Assembly: GCF_019656335.1 (NCBI RefSeq)
Contig: NZ_BPLZ01000008.1
Span: forward strand, 62,001-126,000
Reading direction: 5' to 3'
Source of the DNA: Pseudomonas sp. NCCP-436
GTDB lineage: Bacteria > Pseudomonadota > Gammaproteobacteria > Pseudomonadales > Pseudomonadaceae
Length of the DNA: 64,000 nucleotides
Shown here one piece after another: positions 9,629-18,602 of this stretch. Both the position numbers and the translations under genes were made by a program. How positions within the stretch are numbered: the stretch's first letter is position 1; every line of letters begins with the position of its first letter. Under the pieces are notes generated by a model. It saw only the letters and a program-made list of their open reading frames with translations. It searched no databases and was not told where the DNA came from.

Positions 9629-10342
9629 GTGACCAGCAACACCCCACGCTACAAGGCCATCGAGGCGTTTCTGCTCGAACGCATCCAGAGCGGCGCCTAC
9701 CCGGTCAATCACCAGATTCCGCCAGAGGAACAACTGGCCCGGGATTTCTCCGTCAGCCGCATGACCGCCAACAAGGCGATTCAGAATCTGGTGCAGAAGG
9801 GTTACCTGATGCGTCAGGCCGGACTGGGGACTTTCGTTACGGATCGCAAGGCCGAATCGTCACTGCACGAGGTGATGAACATTGCCAGTGAAGTGCGTGC
9901 CCGGGGGCATGTCTACAGCAATCGGGTGATTCGCTGCGAGGCGCTGGCTGCCGATGACGAGGTGGCCCTGCGCCTGGGCCTGCGCCTGGGGGCGGAAGTG
10001 TTTCACAGCATTCTGGTGCACCTGCAGGACGAGCTGCCGATTCAGTTGGAGGATCGTTTCGTCAACCCGCGCTGGGTGCCGCACTATCTCGACAGCGACT
10101 TCACCCGGCAGACACCCAATGAGGTGCTGGTGGCCAGTTGCCCGATCTCTGATGTCGAGCACGTGGTGGAAGCCGTGCTGGTGGATGCCGTCACCGCCGG
10201 GCTGCTGCAGATCGATCCGGCCATGCCCTGCCTGAGCGTGATCCGTCGCACCTGGTCCGACGACCACCTGGTCAGTTATGCACGGCTGATCCACCCGGGC
10301 GAGCGCTATAAACTGCGCTCGCTGCACAAGCGCCGTCGCTAA
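9629..10342 (+). CDS. hutC: HutC histidine-utilisation repressor, GntR family
   Basis: 237 aa from GTG 9629, which has AAGGAG just upstream (9619-9623 region); an in-frame upstream extension to 9569 would run through the repeat and lacks a ribosome site. N-terminal winged helix (about residues 8-75, including PPEEQLARDFSVSRMTANKA) and a UTRA effector domain after it. HutC represses hut operons and is released by urocanate. Unusually for the better-known Pseudomonas hut loci, it closes the structural operon. Confidence 0.92.
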   Translation: MTSNTPRYKAIEAFLLERIQSGAYPVNHQIPPEEQLARDFSVSRMTANKAIQNLVQKGYLMRQAGLGTFVTDRKAESSLHEVMNIASEVRARGHVYSNRVIRCEALAADDEVALRLGLRLGAEVFHSILVHLQDELPIQLEDRFVNPRWVPHYLDSDFTRQTPNEVLVASCPISDVEHVVEAVLVDAVTAGLLQIDPAMPCLSVIRRTWSDDHLVSYARLIHPGERYKLRSLHKRRR

Positions 10343-10358
10343 ACGGGCGGCTAAGGCT

Positions 10359-11018
10359 TCAGTCGACGATTTCCGTATCGACCAGTGCCGGATCGTCGAT
10401 GAAACGGTTGCGGATGCCCTGCAGTGCCTCGATCCGATCGTTGCGCACGCGCTCCTGCTCGTCCGGTGGATCCAGTCGGTGCCAGGCCTTGTACATGGCT
10501 ACCGGGCCGTAAATCGGCAGGTCGTATTCGACGTGCATATAGAAGATGGCCCGAGCGATATTGCCCTTGGCGTCATCACGTGGCTCGAACGACTGGAAGC
10601 TGGTCTTCAGTTCGCAGCCGATGTCGCTGAAGCGGCTGTCGATGTCGTTGCTCAGCTCGGCGAACTGGGCATTGCGGCGAACCAGCTCGACCCGTGCCAG
10701 GGACGGGTAGTAGTTGTGCAGGTCGGCGGTGATATAGGGGTAGCGCGGGTTCATGATCGTGCATTGGCGATCCGTGATGCAGCGTAGTGCGCTCTTGAGC
10801 TGCTTGCTGCTGTAGATCGGGCTTGCGCTCAGGGTGCCATCCCCGCGACTGAATGGCTGGCCGCAATACAGCGTATGGCCGCCCTGACTGTAGAGCTCCT
10901 GCCAGAAGGACTGTTCGATAGCCTGTTTGACGTCGCCAAGCTGGTATTGCCCCCCGGCGCCAGCAGGCAGGCTGAAACCGGTGGCCAGGCAGCCGATAAG
11001 CAGGGTGAGTGTGCGCAT
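10359..11018 (-). CDS. Endonuclease I (EndA/NucM family), exported
   Basis: 219 aa with an N-terminal signal peptide ending near SLPAGAGG. Body motifs match the endonuclease I family: YCGQPF, DLHNYYPSLARV (catalytic His region), a long FEPRDDAKGNIARAIFYMH helix and the closing RNDRIEALQGIRNRFIDDP. Expected to act as a non-specific periplasmic or secreted nuclease needing Mg2+. It is convergent with hutC (16-base gap) and divergent from the rsmY promoter. Confidence 0.85.
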   Translation of the reverse strand: MRTLTLLIGCLATGFSLPAGAGGQYQLGDVKQAIEQSFWQELYSQGGHTLYCGQPFSRGDGTLSASPIYSSKQLKSALRCITDRQCTIMNPRYPYITADLHNYYPSLARVELVRRNAQFAELSNDIDSRFSDIGCELKTSFQSFEPRDDAKGNIARAIFYMHVEYDLPIYGPVAMYKAWHRLDPPDEQERVRNDRIEALQGIRNRFIDDPALVDTEIVD

Positions 11019-11190
11019 GTTCGAACCCCCCTTGTGCTGTCGCCGTGGTCGGCGACTGTTGTTGTTGGAAGTGCCAGCGGAAATGCTGCTGGCAGCATCG
11101 GGCAGTCTAGCAAGCGTGCGTCACAGAAAAGTATCGGCGCAAAGCCGAGCTGCTCCGGGGAAATGCCAAGCGTTTCTCGTTTTGCCTCCG

Positions 11191-11208
11191 TGTAAGTCAT
11201 GTCTTACA
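11191..11208 (+). promoter_or_regulatory. GacA box (upstream activating sequence) of rsmY
   Basis: TGTAAG-N6-CTTACA, an exact match to the 18-bp GacA-binding palindrome found upstream of rsmY and rsmZ genes. It lies about 56 bp before the inferred RNA start, the expected spacing. It puts the RNA under GacS/GacA two-component control. Confidence 0.9.
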
Positions 11209-11264
11209 CGATGTCTCGCCGATGACTACTGTTGCAGAGCAATTGGCGGGCGTACTCTGAATTC

Positions 11265-11391
11265 AATGGATTTGGCGCAGGAAGCGCATCTATAAACAGG
11301 GACACTCGGGACAGCCACCGGGACGGTGTGCAGATCAAGGATGTCAGGACAACAGTTTGCAAGGCCCCGCATTCGCGGGGTTTTCTTTTTT
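11265..11391 (+). ncRNA. rsmY: RsmY-type CsrA/RsmA-sequestering small RNA
   Basis: About 127 nt, with no credible open frame. At least seven GGA motifs are seen (near 11268, 11280, 11299, 11309, 11321, 11339 and 11347), several in hairpin loops such as GGCGCAGGAAGCGC (11274-11287), which closely resembles the first stem of known RsmY. The start is inferred 7 bases after TACTCT (11253-11258); the 3' end is a strong terminator. It sponges RsmA/RsmE and so relieves translational repression of secondary-metabolism, biofilm and secretion genes. The flanking genes fit the RsmY rather than the RsmZ locus. Confidence 0.88.
11365..11391 (+). terminator. rsmY terminator
   Basis: Six-bp CCCCGC/GCGGGG stem with an ATTC loop followed by an 11-base tract with ten T residues. 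Canonical intrinsic terminator that fixes the rsmY 3' end. Confidence 0.95.
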
Positions 11392-11495
11392 CAGTGTTCG
11401 GCACGAACGCATGATGCCCCGCCAGTGACCGCAGGCGGCACGATCCGCACCGACTTACCAGCCCTGGGTTTCCTCGCCTCGATTCTGAGAGCTGC

Positions 11496-12374
11496 TCAGG
11501 CCGCCCGCTGAGCCTTCTGCAATTGCTCGAACCAGTCCAGCACCTCGTCCCACAGGCGTTGTGCTGCCGGGCGGAAATAGCCCATGTGCCCGAGGTTGCC
11601 CAGCCCTTCAGCGCGGGAGTCGAGCGTGCGCGCCTGGTAGGGAGCATTGCTGTAGGCGGCCATGAAGGCGTCGCGCGAGGCTGGTGGTGCCCACAGGTCG
11701 TCCAGCGAATTCAAGGCCACGATGGGAGTGGTAACGCGAGCGAAGCGCTCGGCCAGACCTGGCATCTGCGGGTCGTCGAAGAAATAGCGCGGGTAACGGC
11801 ACCAGCGTTTCCACTGTCGATAGACGCCCAGCGGCAGATCCTCGCCCATGCCCAGCTTGCTCCAGGCCAGGTAGCCCTTGTAGCGGGTCATCAGCGGGCC
11901 GATCAGCCGCCACATTGCCAATACTCGGATCTGCTCGGCCTTCGGCATCCAGCCGTGCCAGCCGGCACCGGTGCCGAAGGTGTAGAAGCCAGTCACTTCG
12001 GCATGGTTGGGCAGCAGGCCGAAGGCATGGCCGCCGAAGGAATGGCCGACCATGAACAGCGGTCGCTCGGGGTGGCGGTGCTGATCCACCGCTGCAGCCA
12101 GGTCGAGACGCGCCCAGTCCAGATACTCCATCTCGAAACCTCGCAGGCTTTCCGGGCGGGACTGACCGACACCGCGATAATCCAGCGTCAGGGTGGTAAA
12201 GCCGCGGCTGGCGGCGTGTTCGGCAAAGCGCCGGTAAAAGCCCTGCGGTACCCCGGTGGCGCCGGCCACCAGCAGTTGTGCGCGGGGTTGCTCGGCGTGA
12301 TAACGGTTGGCGCTCAACTGATAGTCGTCCAGCGCGAGCAGGGGCAGGGTTTCACGGCGAACTGGCGTGGTCAT
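11496..12374 (-). CDS. Alpha/beta-hydrolase
   Basis: 292 aa. The nucleophile elbow GHSFGG and the oxyanion/strand pattern LDYRGVGQSRPESL identify an alpha/beta-hydrolase; a conserved LGHMGYFRP near the C-terminus carries the likely catalytic His. Substrate unknown. Its start codon overlaps the stop of the TetR gene by 4 bases, so the two form one operon and the regulator probably controls it. Confidence 0.85.
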   Translation of the reverse strand: MTTPVRRETLPLLALDDYQLSANRYHAEQPRAQLLVAGATGVPQGFYRRFAEHAASRGFTTLTLDYRGVGQSRPESLRGFEMEYLDWARLDLAAAVDQHRHPERPLFMVGHSFGGHAFGLLPNHAEVTGFYTFGTGAGWHGWMPKAEQIRVLAMWRLIGPLMTRYKGYLAWSKLGMGEDLPLGVYRQWKRWCRYPRYFFDDPQMPGLAERFARVTTPIVALNSLDDLWAPPASRDAFMAAYSNAPYQARTLDSRAEGLGNLGHMGYFRPAAQRLWDEVLDWFEQLQKAQRAA

Positions 12375-12970
12375 GCGGATTTGGCCTCCGGACGCTGGCG
12401 GGTCAGTTGGATAAGCGTGGTAACGGCCTGGTGCAGCGGTGCTCCGTCGCCGGCGACGCGAGCCTGTAGCAGACCGCCTTCATAAAGGGCGACGAACAGC
12501 GACGCCAGACCGGCGGCCTGGGCATAGCCATGGCGCTGCAACTGGTCTTCGAGCACCTGGCGGATGGTGGCGAAGGCTCTGGCCAGTGCGGCGCGGATGG
12601 CCTGATCCTGCGGGCCGCTTTCCAGTGCGATGGTGGCCAGTGGGCAGCCGAGCTCGAAGTCGCTGTCCTGCAGCTGTGTCATGCTGTTCTGTAACCATTG
12701 GGCCAGTGCCTCCAGTGGCTCGGGATGGCGATGGAACAGGTTGGTGAAGGCCTGCTGGACGCGTTCAGCGACCTGCTCGATGGCGGCCACTGCCAGATCC
12801 GTCTTGCCGCCCGGGAAATGGTGGTAGAGGCAACCCTTGGGCAAATCGGCGCTTGCCAGCAGTTTACTCAGGCCGATGCCATGCAGGCCCTTGCGTTGCA
12901 AGGCGTCGATCATGCTATCGATCAGTTTGTCGCGTGTGGTCGTGTGCATGGCAGAAATTCTCTGGACCAT
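12371..12970 (-). CDS. TetR/AcrR-family regulator
   Basis: 199 aa. N-terminal TetR helix-turn-helix (about residues 10-55: RDKLIDSMIDALQRKGLHGI then LLASADLPKGCLYHHFPGGK) followed by an all-helical ligand domain of the LmrA/YxaF type. First gene of a two-gene operon with the hydrolase. The sequence before the start, ATTAGACCGAATGGTC (12966-12981 complement), is a partly symmetric candidate operator. Confidence 0.88.
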   Translation of the reverse strand: MVQRISAMHTTTRDKLIDSMIDALQRKGLHGIGLSKLLASADLPKGCLYHHFPGGKTDLAVAAIEQVAERVQQAFTNLFHRHPEPLEALAQWLQNSMTQLQDSDFELGCPLATIALESGPQDQAIRAALARAFATIRQVLEDQLQRHGYAQAAGLASLFVALYEGGLLQARVAGDGAPLHQAVTTLIQLTRQRPEAKSA

Positions 12971-13014
12971 TCGGTCTAATGGCCAGCGACATTCCTGCCA
13001 GGTTTGGCGGCGTA

Positions 13015-13902
13015 TCAGCCGGTCTCCCAGGCTCCGTCCAGCGCCGTGCGCAGCAATTCGATCATCGCCTGCTGGCGCTGGGCATCGCGGTAAACCAGGC
13101 CCACCTGCAGTGGAATGCGCGGCTCACTCAGCGGTTTCCATAGCAGGCCGCTACGGGCATGCATCTGCCGCGCCCGCCCCGGCAGCACGCTGGCCAGGGT
13201 GGTGTGCGGCAGGCTGTCGAGAATCCCGCTCATATGGTTCAGTTCGGCCTGTACCTGTGGCCGACGGCCAAGTAGTGCGAGCTGCTCCTGCCAGATCTGG
13301 CGGATGCGGAATTCTTCGCCGAGCAGCAGCATTGGTAATTCCGCCGCCTGGCTAAGTGAAACCTTGCGAAATTCGCGCAGGGGATGATTCTCCGGCACCA
13401 CCAGCTGCAGCTCGTCCTCGTATAGCGCCAGGCTGTGCAGGCCTGGCTGACGTGGTGGCAGGAAACCGATACCGATGTCCAGGCTGCCGCTAAGCAGACG
13501 CCGTTCGATGTCCACTCCCGACAGTTCGTAGAGTTTGACCACCAGTTGCGGCTGCGCCTGGTGCAGCCGCTCCAGCAGCAGCGGTACCAAGCTGGCGTTG
13601 ACCGTCTGCAGTACGCCAATGGACAGGCTGCGTGGACCCGGTCCGCGGAAACTGCGCAGTGCCTCGCGCGCGCGCTCCATGCCGTCGAGCAGGGGTACGG
13701 CATGGTTGTACAGCGTATGGGCAGCCAGGGTCGGCAGCAGGCGCCTGCCGCTGCGCTGGAACAGGCCGACGTCCAGCTCACCTTCCAGTTGGCGGATTTG
13801 CTGCGAAAGCGCTGGCTGGGAAATGCTCAGGCGCTCGGCTGCGCGGCCGACATGGCCTTCCTCGTAGAGCGCGACGAAATAGCGGAGCTGGCGAAAATCC
13901 AT
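13015..13902 (-). CDS. LysR-family transcriptional regulator
   Basis: 295 aa with a standard LysR winged helix (MDFRQLRYFVALYEEGHVGR, then SISQPALSQQIRQLE) and effector domain. Divergently placed from the MOSC/aminotransferase-like/amidotransferase-like operon with a gap of about 100 bp, the classic position for a LysR protein controlling its neighbour. Effector unknown. Confidence 0.88.
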   Translation of the reverse strand: MDFRQLRYFVALYEEGHVGRAAERLSISQPALSQQIRQLEGELDVGLFQRSGRRLLPTLAAHTLYNHAVPLLDGMERAREALRSFRGPGPRSLSIGVLQTVNASLVPLLLERLHQAQPQLVVKLYELSGVDIERRLLSGSLDIGIGFLPPRQPGLHSLALYEDELQLVVPENHPLREFRKVSLSQAAELPMLLLGEEFRIRQIWQEQLALLGRRPQVQAELNHMSGILDSLPHTTLASVLPGRARQMHARSGLLWKPLSEPRIPLQVGLVYRDAQRQQAMIELLRTALDGAWETG

Positions 13903-14003
13903 AAGAAAATCTTATGAGTTAATCAGGGAAAACGAAATGTCAAAAAGGTTGGTGCGGCCCTAGTCTAGCAGCATGATCAACAGCCAAGTGGCCGGAGCGG
14001 TCA

Positions 14004-14723
14004 GTGCAGCAGATCGAAATTCTGGGTGTTTTCATAGGTAAAGCCGAAGATATTGGCGGTGGCTTGAGCTGCGTACAACGCAAGCAGCGCCTGCAGCACC
14101 GTCTCTGGCTCTGGCCGCAGGGGCTGGGCCAGGACGAACAGGGGGATGCACGTTTTCACGGCGGCCTTGAGCGGGCCGTGCATCACTATCCGGCGGAGCA
14201 CTACGACTATTGGCGTGCGTTGTACCCGCAACGGGCATGGGCGTTGCCTGAGTTTGGCGAAAATCTCTCCAGTCGCGGGCTGTGTGAAGAGCAGGTATGC
14301 ATAGGCGACATCTTCCGCTGGGGTGATGCGCTGTTGCAGGTCAGCCAGCCGCGCTCGCCATGTTATCGACTCAAGCGTCTCCAGGCTGATGCGGATCTGC
14401 CCCAGATAGCGCAGGACAGTGGCCGTTGCGGCTGGTTTTATCGTGTGCTCAAGCCCGGCTTCGCCAGTGCCGAGCTGCCCTTTCAACTGGTACAGCGTAG
14501 CTATCCGGGGCTGAGCGTGGCGCAGGCACTGCATCATTTCTATCACTTCCCCATGGAGCGCGCGGGCCTCCAGCAACTGCAGGGCTGTCTGGCGCTGTCT
14601 GCCCGCTGGCGCGAGATTGTCGCGCAGCGGCTGAAGACTGGCCGCCTGGAAGACTGGTCGGCGCGTCTGTCGGGCCAGCCCCTGGAGGGTGCGCAGGTCA
14701 GCGAGGAACGTCGCTATGCGTGA
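14004..14723 (+). CDS. MOSC-domain protein (YiiM-like)
   Basis: 239 aa from GTG 14004 with GGAG about 7 bases upstream. It has the MOSC layout: DEQGDARFHGGLERAVHHYP, GENLSSRGL, and SQPRSPCYRL with the conserved cysteine. YiiM proteins bind molybdenum cofactor and reduce N-hydroxylated compounds. The gene overlaps the next by 8 bases and leads a three-gene operon. Confidence 0.82.
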   Translation: MQQIEILGVFIGKAEDIGGGLSCVQRKQRLQHRLWLWPQGLGQDEQGDARFHGGLERAVHHYPAEHYDYWRALYPQRAWALPEFGENLSSRGLCEEQVCIGDIFRWGDALLQVSQPRSPCYRLKRLQADADLPQIAQDSGRCGWFYRVLKPGFASAELPFQLVQRSYPGLSVAQALHHFYHFPMERAGLQQLQGCLALSARWREIVAQRLKTGRLEDWSARLSGQPLEGAQVSEERRYA

Positions 14724-15861
14724 TCTGATGGCCCGCCTGCACCTGATGGGGGAGCGCAGTGGCCCGCTGTTCGTGCGTGGCCAGGGTTCCTGGCTGTGGG
14801 ATGCAGAAGGGCGAGCCTTCCTTGATTTTGATCAGGACCAGGGCGCCAACAGCTTTGGACACAGCCCGAGCCTGCTGCTGGCGGCCCTGCACCGGCAGGC
14901 GGAATTGCTGATCAGTCCCGGTCGTGGCCAGTGCAGTCGTGGTCAGCTCAAGTTGGCCGCGCAACTGTGTCAGGCTGTCGGCAGCGAGCGGGTAACCTTC
15001 TGCAGCGATGCCCGCCAGGCTGCTGCCCTGGCTGTACGTCTGGCGCTGCACTGGGCGAGCGAGCAGAACCCGGAGGCCGACAGCCTGGTACTGGTAGAGG
15101 GCAACTCGTTCGGACCCTTGCCGGAGACTGTTGCCGGCCGCGTACTAAAGGTGTCGTTCAATGATCTTGACGCTCTGGCGGCAGCGCTTGATTCACGTTG
15201 CGCCGCCGTGCTGATCGAGCCGGTGCAACAGGCGGCCGGAGTGGTGCCGGCCACCCTGGAATACCTGCAGGGCGCGCAGCGGCTATGCCGCGAGCAGGGC
15301 GCCGTACTGATCCTAGATGAGGCTGGCAGTGGCATGGGACGTTGTGGAACTCTGCTGGCTGAGGAGCTGTACGGCGTGCGCGCCGACCTGTTGATTCTGG
15401 GTAACGGTCTGGCCGGAGGGCTGCCACTGGCAGCGCTGCTGGCGCGTGGCCGTATTGCCTCCCAGAGCGATGCCGAGCTGGCTCCGCGCTTTTCCGGTGA
15501 GGCTCTGCTGGCAGCTGCAGGGGTGGCAGTACTGAATTCCGTGCTCGAAGGCAGCTTCCTCGCTCAGGTGCGGGAGGTGGCCGGACATCTGCGTGAAGGC
15601 CTGGCTCATCTGGCTCGGTGCCATGGTCATGGCCCGCTGCGTGGCCACGGCCTGCTGGTCGGCCTGCCGCTGATCGGCCAGAGCGCCGCAACGGTGCAGC
15701 GTGCAGCGTGTGAACAGGGTTTGCTGATCGGCATTGCCCGTGACGACTGCCTGCGACTGACGCCAGCTCTGACCGTTAGTCACGGCAATGTCGAGGAGAT
15801 GTTGCGTCGCCTGGGACGGGCCCTGCAGTCCGTCGAGAACAATCATGTGGAGGTCGCCTGA
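14716..15861 (+). CDS. Class III aminotransferase-fold protein lacking the PLP lysine
   Basis: 381 aa from ATG 14716 (GAGGAA at 14702-14707). Clearly of the acetylornithine aminotransferase family: ends of the fold, GAVLILDEAGSGMGRCG with the PLP-nitrogen aspartate, and LGNGLAGGLPLAALLARG. In active enzymes the last motif reads AKGL..G; here the Schiff-base lysine is Asn230 (codon AAC, 15403-15405). The phosphate-binding stretch is also altered ([14 protein letters not shown]). Transamination therefore looks impossible by the usual mechanism. It overlaps the MOSC gene by 8 bases and the next gene by 1, so tight co-expression is expected. Confidence 0.85.
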   Translation: MRDLMARLHLMGERSGPLFVRGQGSWLWDAEGRAFLDFDQDQGANSFGHSPSLLLAALHRQAELLISPGRGQCSRGQLKLAAQLCQAVGSERVTFCSDARQAAALAVRLALHWASEQNPEADSLVLVEGNSFGPLPETVAGRVLKVSFNDLDALAAALDSRCAAVLIEPVQQAAGVVPATLEYLQGAQRLCREQGAVLILDEAGSGMGRCGTLLAEELYGVRADLLILGNGLAGGLPLAALLARGRIASQSDAELAPRFSGEALLAAAGVAVLNSVLEGSFLAQVREVAGHLREGLAHLARCHGHGPLRGHGLLVGLPLIGQSAATVQRAACEQGLLIGIARDDCLRLTPALTVSHGNVEEMLRRLGRALQSVENNHVEVA

Positions 15862-16565
15862 TGCGCGTCGCCGTCATTCAACACAGTAAGGCTGCCGGCC
15901 CGGCAGCCCTCGAGCGTTGGCTTGAGGAACATGAAGTGAGCCGCTACCGGCCCTACGCCGGCAGCGAACTGCCGGATCTGGACGACTTCAGGGTACTGAT
16001 CCTGCTGGATGCCTCGCTGAGCGTTCACGACGAGCGCGAGCATGCCTGGCTGGCCGAGGAAAAGCGCCTGATCCACCGGGCACTGATGACCCGCAAACGG
16101 ATTTTTGGTACCGGCTTCGGCGCTCATCTGTTGGCCGAGGCGCTGGGGGCGCGTGTCGGTTCCTGTGCCGACGGCGTGCATATCGGCTGGTGGCAGCTGG
16201 AGAAGAATCCGCAGTCGCGCCTGTCGCCGTTGGGACGGATGCTGCCGCAGCGTCTGCTGGCCCTGCACTGGCAACGTGAAGCCTGCAGTCTGCCGCATGG
16301 AGCCATCGCCCTGTATGGCTCACCGGCCGGGCCTTTGCAGGGCTTTGTCTGGCAGGAGCGCGCCATAGGCTTGTTGTGCCAGTTGGAGGTCGATGCCGCC
16401 GGGCTGGACGAGCGCCTTCGACTGAACAGCGCTGACCTGGATCTGCCGGGGCAGGTGCAGGATCTGGCCAGTATCCGTGATGCCGCCCCGCATTCATCGT
16501 CGGCCAGCGCGACCCTGCGTCGCGTACTTGACTACCTTTCCGGCGGCCACGCCCACATGACCTGA
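15861..16565 (+). CDS. Class I glutamine amidotransferase-like protein without catalytic Cys/His
   Basis: 234 aa with the GuaA-N-like GATase fold. The nucleophile motif G-x-C-x-G reads FGTGFGAHLLAEALG, so the Cys position is Gly85 (codon GGC, 16113-16115). The usual LHWHxD motif reads LHWQRE, removing that histidine as well. Downstream ALYGSPAGPLQGF keeps the fold signature. Glutaminase activity is therefore unlikely; a binding or regulatory role is inferred. Last gene of the operon with the MOSC and aminotransferase-like proteins. Confidence 0.78.
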   Translation: MRVAVIQHSKAAGPAALERWLEEHEVSRYRPYAGSELPDLDDFRVLILLDASLSVHDEREHAWLAEEKRLIHRALMTRKRIFGTGFGAHLLAEALGARVGSCADGVHIGWWQLEKNPQSRLSPLGRMLPQRLLALHWQREACSLPHGAIALYGSPAGPLQGFVWQERAIGLLCQLEVDAAGLDERLRLNSADLDLPGQVQDLASIRDAAPHSSSASATLRRVLDYLSGGHAHMT

Positions 16566-17298
16566 ACACCCTTTTGCGAGTCTTTCGCAGCGCCTCTGTC
16601 TACCGGGGGCGTTTTTTGTTTTCGCAAATACCGCTTCGCCGCGAGGCCCGCACACCTGAGGCCCGGCAGTGTTCGAGTTTCTCAACCTGCTTGGCCGCTT
16701 CGGCCGGGCCGAGGGCGAGTTGGCTCAGACGCTGCTGAGCGATAAGCACCTGCTGAGTCGGTTGGCGGATATTGGCAGTGACGGCAGTGCACTGTGGCGC
16801 AGCAATGACGGCTTTATTGCCTGCACATGATCGAGGCTCTGGGCAAAATGCAGTGTCTTGCCGCCAGTGGTGCCTGGTGCAGTCGGAGTGACCAGGTGGT
16901 GCGGGTGATGACGGTTCACCTCGGCCAGGGACAGCAGGACAACAAGAGCAATTTCCGCAGCTACTACCTAAGCAAAGCCTATCGCAGCTGCGTCATATCC
17001 TCGGGGCTCTGACACTGCGACAGGAGTACTGACGTGTTGCCCGGATCTACATCTGTAATGCGAGCCTGAAGTCGTGTGCGCAGGTCTTGGCGTGCGTCTC
17101 AACACATCTTTAGCAAAATGGCCAGCATCGAGCATGATTCAGCCGAGCGACATGCAGATCACGCCACTGCACGGCAACGTATAATCATGCCGGATGCCAG
17201 CTTGGCCTGGCCGTCCCTGGACTGACCAGCCCGAACTGAATGCTAGCGGAGCGCCAATCGGCGTTCCGTCAGCTGTCAGTGCCTTTCCATGCAAGTCG
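16566..17298. other. 733-bp stretch without a supportable gene
   Basis: A weak hairpin (CGCCTC/GGGGGCG, near 16590-16614) with a T-run may end the preceding operon. A 53-codon frame from GTG 16669 to TGA 16830 (starting VFEFLNLLGRFGRAEG) has Pseudomonas-like codon use and may be a gene remnant, but I do not recognise it. A stem at 17247-17268 (9 bp with one G-T pair) lies downstream of the FMN reductase. Nothing else could be supported. Confidence 0.4.
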
Positions 17299-17856
17299 TC
17301 AGCCGGCGTGGCGAGCCACCCACTGCGCAAAGGCATCGATAAACTTCTGCAGGAAGGGGCGAATGCCGTCGCTGAGCGCGCCATCAGTATCAAAGAAACT
17401 GCCGGCGCCCCCCAGGTAGGCTTCCGGCTGTTGCAGGACATGCACATCAAGGAACACCAGGCACTGGCGCAGGTGATGGTTGGCGCCAAAACCACCGATG
17501 GCACCGGGCGAGGCGCTCAGCACAGCCCCGGGCTTGCCGCTGAAACCACTCTGGCCGTAGGGACGAGAGCCCACGTCGATGGCATTCTTCATCGCACCGG
17601 GGATGGAGCGGTTGTATTCCGGCGTGACGAACAGCACGGCGTCGGCAGCCTTCAGCTTGCTGCGGAAGGGGCCGTAGGCGGCTGGCGCGTTATCGCCGTC
17701 GGTATCTTCGTTGTATAGCGGCAGGTCGCCGATTTCGACTATCTCCAGTTTCAACTCGGGCGGTGCCAATTCGGCCAGAGCCAGCGCCAGCTTACGGTTG
17801 ATCGAATCCTTGCGCAGGCTGCCGACCAGCACCGCGACGTTGTAGGGCTTGCTCAT
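17299..17856 (-). CDS. NADPH-dependent FMN reductase (quinone/chromate reductase type)
   Basis: 185 aa flavodoxin-fold oxidoreductase. N-terminal VLVGSLRKDSINRKLA binds the FMN phosphate, and FVTPEYNRSIPGAMKNAIDVGSR is the family signature. Expected to reduce quinones, azo compounds or chromate with NAD(P)H in the cytosol. Isolated gene; a ribosome site AGGAG lies before the ATG. Confidence 0.9.
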   Translation of the reverse strand: MSKPYNVAVLVGSLRKDSINRKLALALAELAPPELKLEIVEIGDLPLYNEDTDGDNAPAAYGPFRSKLKAADAVLFVTPEYNRSIPGAMKNAIDVGSRPYGQSGFSGKPGAVLSASPGAIGGFGANHHLRQCLVFLDVHVLQQPEAYLGGAGSFFDTDGALSDGIRPFLQKFIDAFAQWVARHAG

Positions 17857-17979
17857 GAGAACTCCTGTTCAGTGATGAAAGCGCAAACACCACTATAGAC
17901 CGCCTCCGCTTCGTGACGTTCGTCCTCGGCCATTGGCCATCAAAGATCGCGAGCACTATCGGGTTTTCGGAAAGAAAAA

Positions 17980-18201
17980 CTGACGTGGGATCGCGGCACG
18001 GAGATGGCCGCTCACAGGCGCTTCACCCTGGAGACTGATATCCAGGTCTATTTCTGCGATCCACAAAAGCCCTGGCAGCGAGGGATGAATGAAAACACCA
18101 ACCGGCAGTACTTCCCGAAGGGAACGGATCTCTCGCATTACTTGCAAGGCGAGCTGGATGAAGTTGCTCGGCAGTTGAATCCACAGCCATTAGCAACTGC
18201 G
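17980..18201 (+). pseudogene. IS30-family transposase, C-terminal remnant
   Basis: The frame LTWDRGTEM ... [20 protein letters not shown] ... [10 protein letters not shown] ... LDEVARQLN matches the catalytic end of IS30 transposases, including the last acidic residue of the DDE triad in NENTN. The N-terminal two thirds are missing, the segment between NTN and QYFPKG is about three residues short, and the tail runs into unrelated sequence. No terminal inverted repeats were found. Confidence 0.75.
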
Positions 18202-18399
18202 CGCCCAGTATCAACAGGTTCGCCTGAGTTGCGCCAGCGTCAGATGGTGAATAGCCATTTGCAAGGGCAGAGAACAGGTCCGCGGTCAGATGTACAACGT
18301 GGGCATGTGCGTCTCTCGTGGCGAATAAATAAGGGCAGTTCTCCTGCCTGATAAGAACGGCCCCACGAAACGATTCCACGGGCGGTGATAACAGGCAGG

Positions 18400-18602
18400 T
18401 GATGCCGGCGCGCTTGATGCTCACCACCAGCGGGTCCTTTGGGGCCGCCAGGGTCACTGCTTCGGTCTTCGGCAGGTTGATCGGGATGGAGTCGGTCAGC
18501 AGCGAAGTGGAGGACAGTGAACACCACCAGCATCACTTCCACCAGCGGGGTAACGTTGATCTTGGAGAGGACTTCAACTCTGTCCTGCGTGGAGAAGGCC
18601 AT
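18400..18602 (-). pseudogene. exbD remnant (TonB energising component), frameshifted
   Basis: Starts MAFSTQDRVEVLSKINVTPL, a typical ExbD N-terminus with its single membrane helix. It then shifts frame within the helix and continues in another frame as LLTDSIPINLPKTEAVTLAA and KDPLVVSIKRAG before homology ends near 18400. The periplasmic C-terminal half is absent. Inactive. Confidence 0.7.

Noticed and set aside
7740..9647. 635-aa minus-strand open frame
   Set aside because: Shadow of hutH, no domain and no ribosome site.
17000..17298. Small RNA or gene remnant upstream of the FMN reductase stop
   Set aside because: Only a weak stem at 17247-17268 and no promoter, GGA cluster or conserved frame.
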